This document shows positions 62,486-64,000 of a DNA stretch of 64,000 bases, one piece after another. The notes beneath the pieces were generated by a model. It saw only the letters and a list, made by a program, of their open reading frames with translations, made no database searches and had not been told where the DNA came from. Made by a program: the position numbers and the translations under genes. How positions within the stretch are numbered: position 1 is the stretch's first letter; each line of letters starts with the position of its first letter. Source of the DNA: CAISIP01 sp043759735 (GTDB lineage Bacteria; Pseudomonadota; Gammaproteobacteria; Burkholderiales; Burkholderiaceae_C); the NCBI GenBank assembly GCA_043759735.1, contig JAYUQC010000167.1:1-64000 (forward strand). The letters run 5' to 3'.

Positions 62486-63226
62486 TCAGCGCCAGTGGTC
62501 GGCCACCCATTGTGTGGGCGGCACTCGGCGATACCACTTGCCGCTGACACCGTCGATGGCGTCCGGTGGATTGGGCTTGCCGTGGAAGGCGATGATCCTG
62601 GCGCCCGGCGGAATGGTCGGTGGCCGGAACCAGCTCATCAGGCCGCGCGGCACGCAATGGCGTTTGAAGCTGACACACCAATCCTGCGGCCAGTATTGCA
62701 CCTTGCCCTGGCGACCCAGGAACTGGGTGATGAACTCCTGCTCGTTGCGCACGTCGGCGATCGAGGCGGGGTATCCGTTCTTCAGATGGTCCAGCGCATC
62801 GGTATGCGCGCCAATGGTGTAGCGATAAACCGAGGTATTGCCGGTACCGTCCTGCTTGGTCCACTCCTTGATCACGCAGAAGCTGCCGGGGTGGTCGAAG
62901 AAGCAGTCGATGCTGTCGACGATGACGATGTCCAGGTCCAGGAACAGCGTCGGGCCTTGCAGGTCGTACAGGGGGTTGGCAAAGCTGGTCAGCTTGAGCC
63001 AGCCATGGCCGAACGACCAGTTCTGGCGGGTGTCGAATGGGTCAAAGCCGACCATCGGTATCGGGCGCACATCGATATCCGGGTCTATGCCTTGTCGCTC
63101 GTCGCACAGGCAGATGAAACGAAATGGACGTCGCAGGTGGCGGCGCACCATGCTGTGCAGCCGGTTGACGTATTCAGGGCCATACTTGCGGCCCCACTTG
63201 ATGCACAAGACGTTGACGCTCTGCAT
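62486..63226 (-). CDS. Nucleotide-sugar glycosyltransferase-like protein, LPS-linked
   Basis: 246 residues with a GT-A style acidic motif in TLFLDLDIVIVDSIDCFFDH, an N-terminal beta-alpha unit (VNVLCIKWGRKYGPEYVNRL, FRFICLCDE) and a C-terminal IIAFHGKPNP. It is upstream of and nearly abutting the WaaA-KdkA gene, so it probably works on LPS core or another surface glycan. The exact family (GT8-like or related) is uncertain. Confidence 0.75.
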   Translation of the reverse strand: MQSVNVLCIKWGRKYGPEYVNRLHSMVRRHLRRPFRFICLCDERQGIDPDIDVRPIPMVGFDPFDTRQNWSFGHGWLKLTSFANPLYDLQGPTLFLDLDIVIVDSIDCFFDHPGSFCVIKEWTKQDGTGNTSVYRYTIGAHTDALDHLKNGYPASIADVRNEQEFITQFLGRQGKVQYWPQDWCVSFKRHCVPRGLMSWFRPPTIPPGARIIAFHGKPNPPDAIDGVSGKWYRRVPPTQWVADHWR

Positions 63227-63331
63227 GGTCTGGGATTCCTCCGTCGCTGTTCAATGCAGTGTCGTCACTGCGTCGGCACACCGCCGCAACGACCAGACAT
63301 CGCGCCTGGGACGTCGGCGTCGTGCGCCGGT

Positions 63332-64000
63332 CTACTTGCGCAGTATCGCGTTGATCGGCTGCAGGTCCTGTGCCGTGAGGCTGCCGTTGGCCTGGCGCAG
63401 CCGCAGCCCTCCGACCAGCACGTCGTAACGCGCGCGGGCCAGATCGCGCTTGGTCTGGAACAACTGGCTCTGGGCGTTGAGCACGTCGATGTTGATGCGC
63501 ACGCCGACCTGGTAGCCCAGCTTGTTGGCCTCCAGCGCGCTCTGGCTCGATGCCTCGGCCGCTTCCAGTGCCTTGGCCTGGCCCTGGCCCGACAACACCC
63601 CGAAATAGGCCGCGCGGGTGGCCTGCGAAAGGATGCGGCGGGCCGCTTCCAGATCGGTGCGCGCCTTGTCCTCGAGCGCCAGCGTCTCCTTGATGCGGTT
63701 CTGGATGGCGTAGCCGGAAAACAGCGGCAAGTTGAACGCCAGCGCGATGGAGGCGACATTGGTACGGCTGTCTACTCGCGACGAAGAACTGCCGTCGTTG
63801 TGGGTCAGCGCGTAGCTGCCATTGAGGTCCAGCGTCGGTTTCTCGCCGGCCTGCGCCTTGCGGGTTTCCAGTTGCGCCACTTCCAGCGCCAACGCTGCCT
63901 GGCGCAACTGAGGATGGTTGAGGATGGCCTGGCTGACCCAGGCCTCGACGTTGGCCGGCAGCAGGGCCGGCAAGGCCACTGGTGGAGCCAGTGGATGGGG
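63332..64000 (-). CDS. tolC: TolC-family outer membrane channel, C-terminal part
   Basis: The gene runs off the right edge; about 222 residues of its C-terminal half are present. The TolC pattern of long paired helices is clear (AVGAQLETRKAQAG-type repeats, NGSYALTH strand, NLPLFSGYAIQNRIKETLAL, AYFGVLSGQGQAKALEAAEA, YQVGVRINIDVLNAQSQLFQ, YDVLVGGLRLRQANGSL). It forms the outer membrane exit duct for RND or type I exporters. The true start is outside the window. Confidence 0.9.
   Translation of the reverse strand, partial: PHPLAPPVALPALLPANVEAWVSQAILNHPQLRQAALALEVAQLETRKAQAGEKPTLDLNGSYALTHNDGSSSSRVDSRTNVASIALAFNLPLFSGYAIQNRIKETLALEDKARTDLEAARRILSQATRAAYFGVLSGQGQAKALEAAEASSQSALEANKLGYQVGVRINIDVLNAQSQLFQTKRDLARARYDVLVGGLRLRQANGSLTAQDLQPINAILRK

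Overview
The window is GC-rich, densely coded DNA from a betaproteobacterium, most likely Burkholderiales. This rests on the FDH3-type formate dehydrogenase, the soxCD-YZ-AX-B order, the paaABCDE-paaK set, the enterobacterial-style PaaX, and short intercistronic hairpin repeats of a kind I associate with Comamonadaceae. No rRNA, tRNA, CRISPR, insertion sequence or prophage is visible. The gene content points to a metabolically flexible aerobe that can oxidise formate and reduced sulfur and degrade phenylacetate.

Layout. 1-3653: end of a formate dehydrogenase operon (alpha subunit tail, beta, lipoprotein, cytochrome b gamma, exported protein) and fdhD. 3788-20472: mixed housekeeping, including an FtsX-type permease, MFS transporter, smr-radC, fkpB-ispH, serS, a three-gene lipid/sugar transfer cassette (GT2, LABN protein, GT39), an enoyl-CoA hydratase family gene and a BON lipoprotein. 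20745-21678: DUF502 and YdcH-type genes. 21948-35151: a sulfur-oxidation island. 35167-41350: phenylacetate catabolism (paaX divergent from paaABCDE-paaK). 42033-44888: trkA-trkH potassium uptake. 45938-48032: DNA alkylation repair (Ada/AraC/AlkA fusion plus Ogt). 48254-57375: glycogen metabolism (glgX-glgP divergent from glgC-glgA-pgm/manB). 57656-64000: mgtE, a histone H1-like protein, a WaaA-KdkA fusion, a glycosyltransferase and the C-terminal part of a TolC-family channel.

The sulfur island is the most interesting part. ArsR-family regulators with candidate redox cysteine pairs flank it. Between them lie soxCD, soxYZ, soxAX, soxB, an exported HbpS/GlcG-like protein, an exported single-cysteine DsrE-family protein, a flavocytochrome c pair (soxF/soxE type), an MBL-fold hydrolase, a thioredoxin-like protein and a YeeE/YedE thiosulfate importer. 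A short motif, TATACGGAT(A), recurs upstream of three separate units (soxYZ, the DsrE gene, and the hydrolase/flavocytochrome divergent region). Related sequences lie near both regulator genes. A near-perfect 19-bp palindrome separates soxCD from soxYZ. Together these suggest a small regulon controlled by sulfur-sensing ArsR proteins. The exported HbpS-DsrE pair is the best candidate in the window for an under-described component.

Other items of note are a WaaA-KdkA fusion, an MgtE with a duplicated N-domain joined by a His-rich linker, a perfect inverted repeat in the paaX/paaA promoter region, hairpin repeats that start exactly at stop codons, and two apparent gene remnants (near 6350-6463 and 57516-57659).
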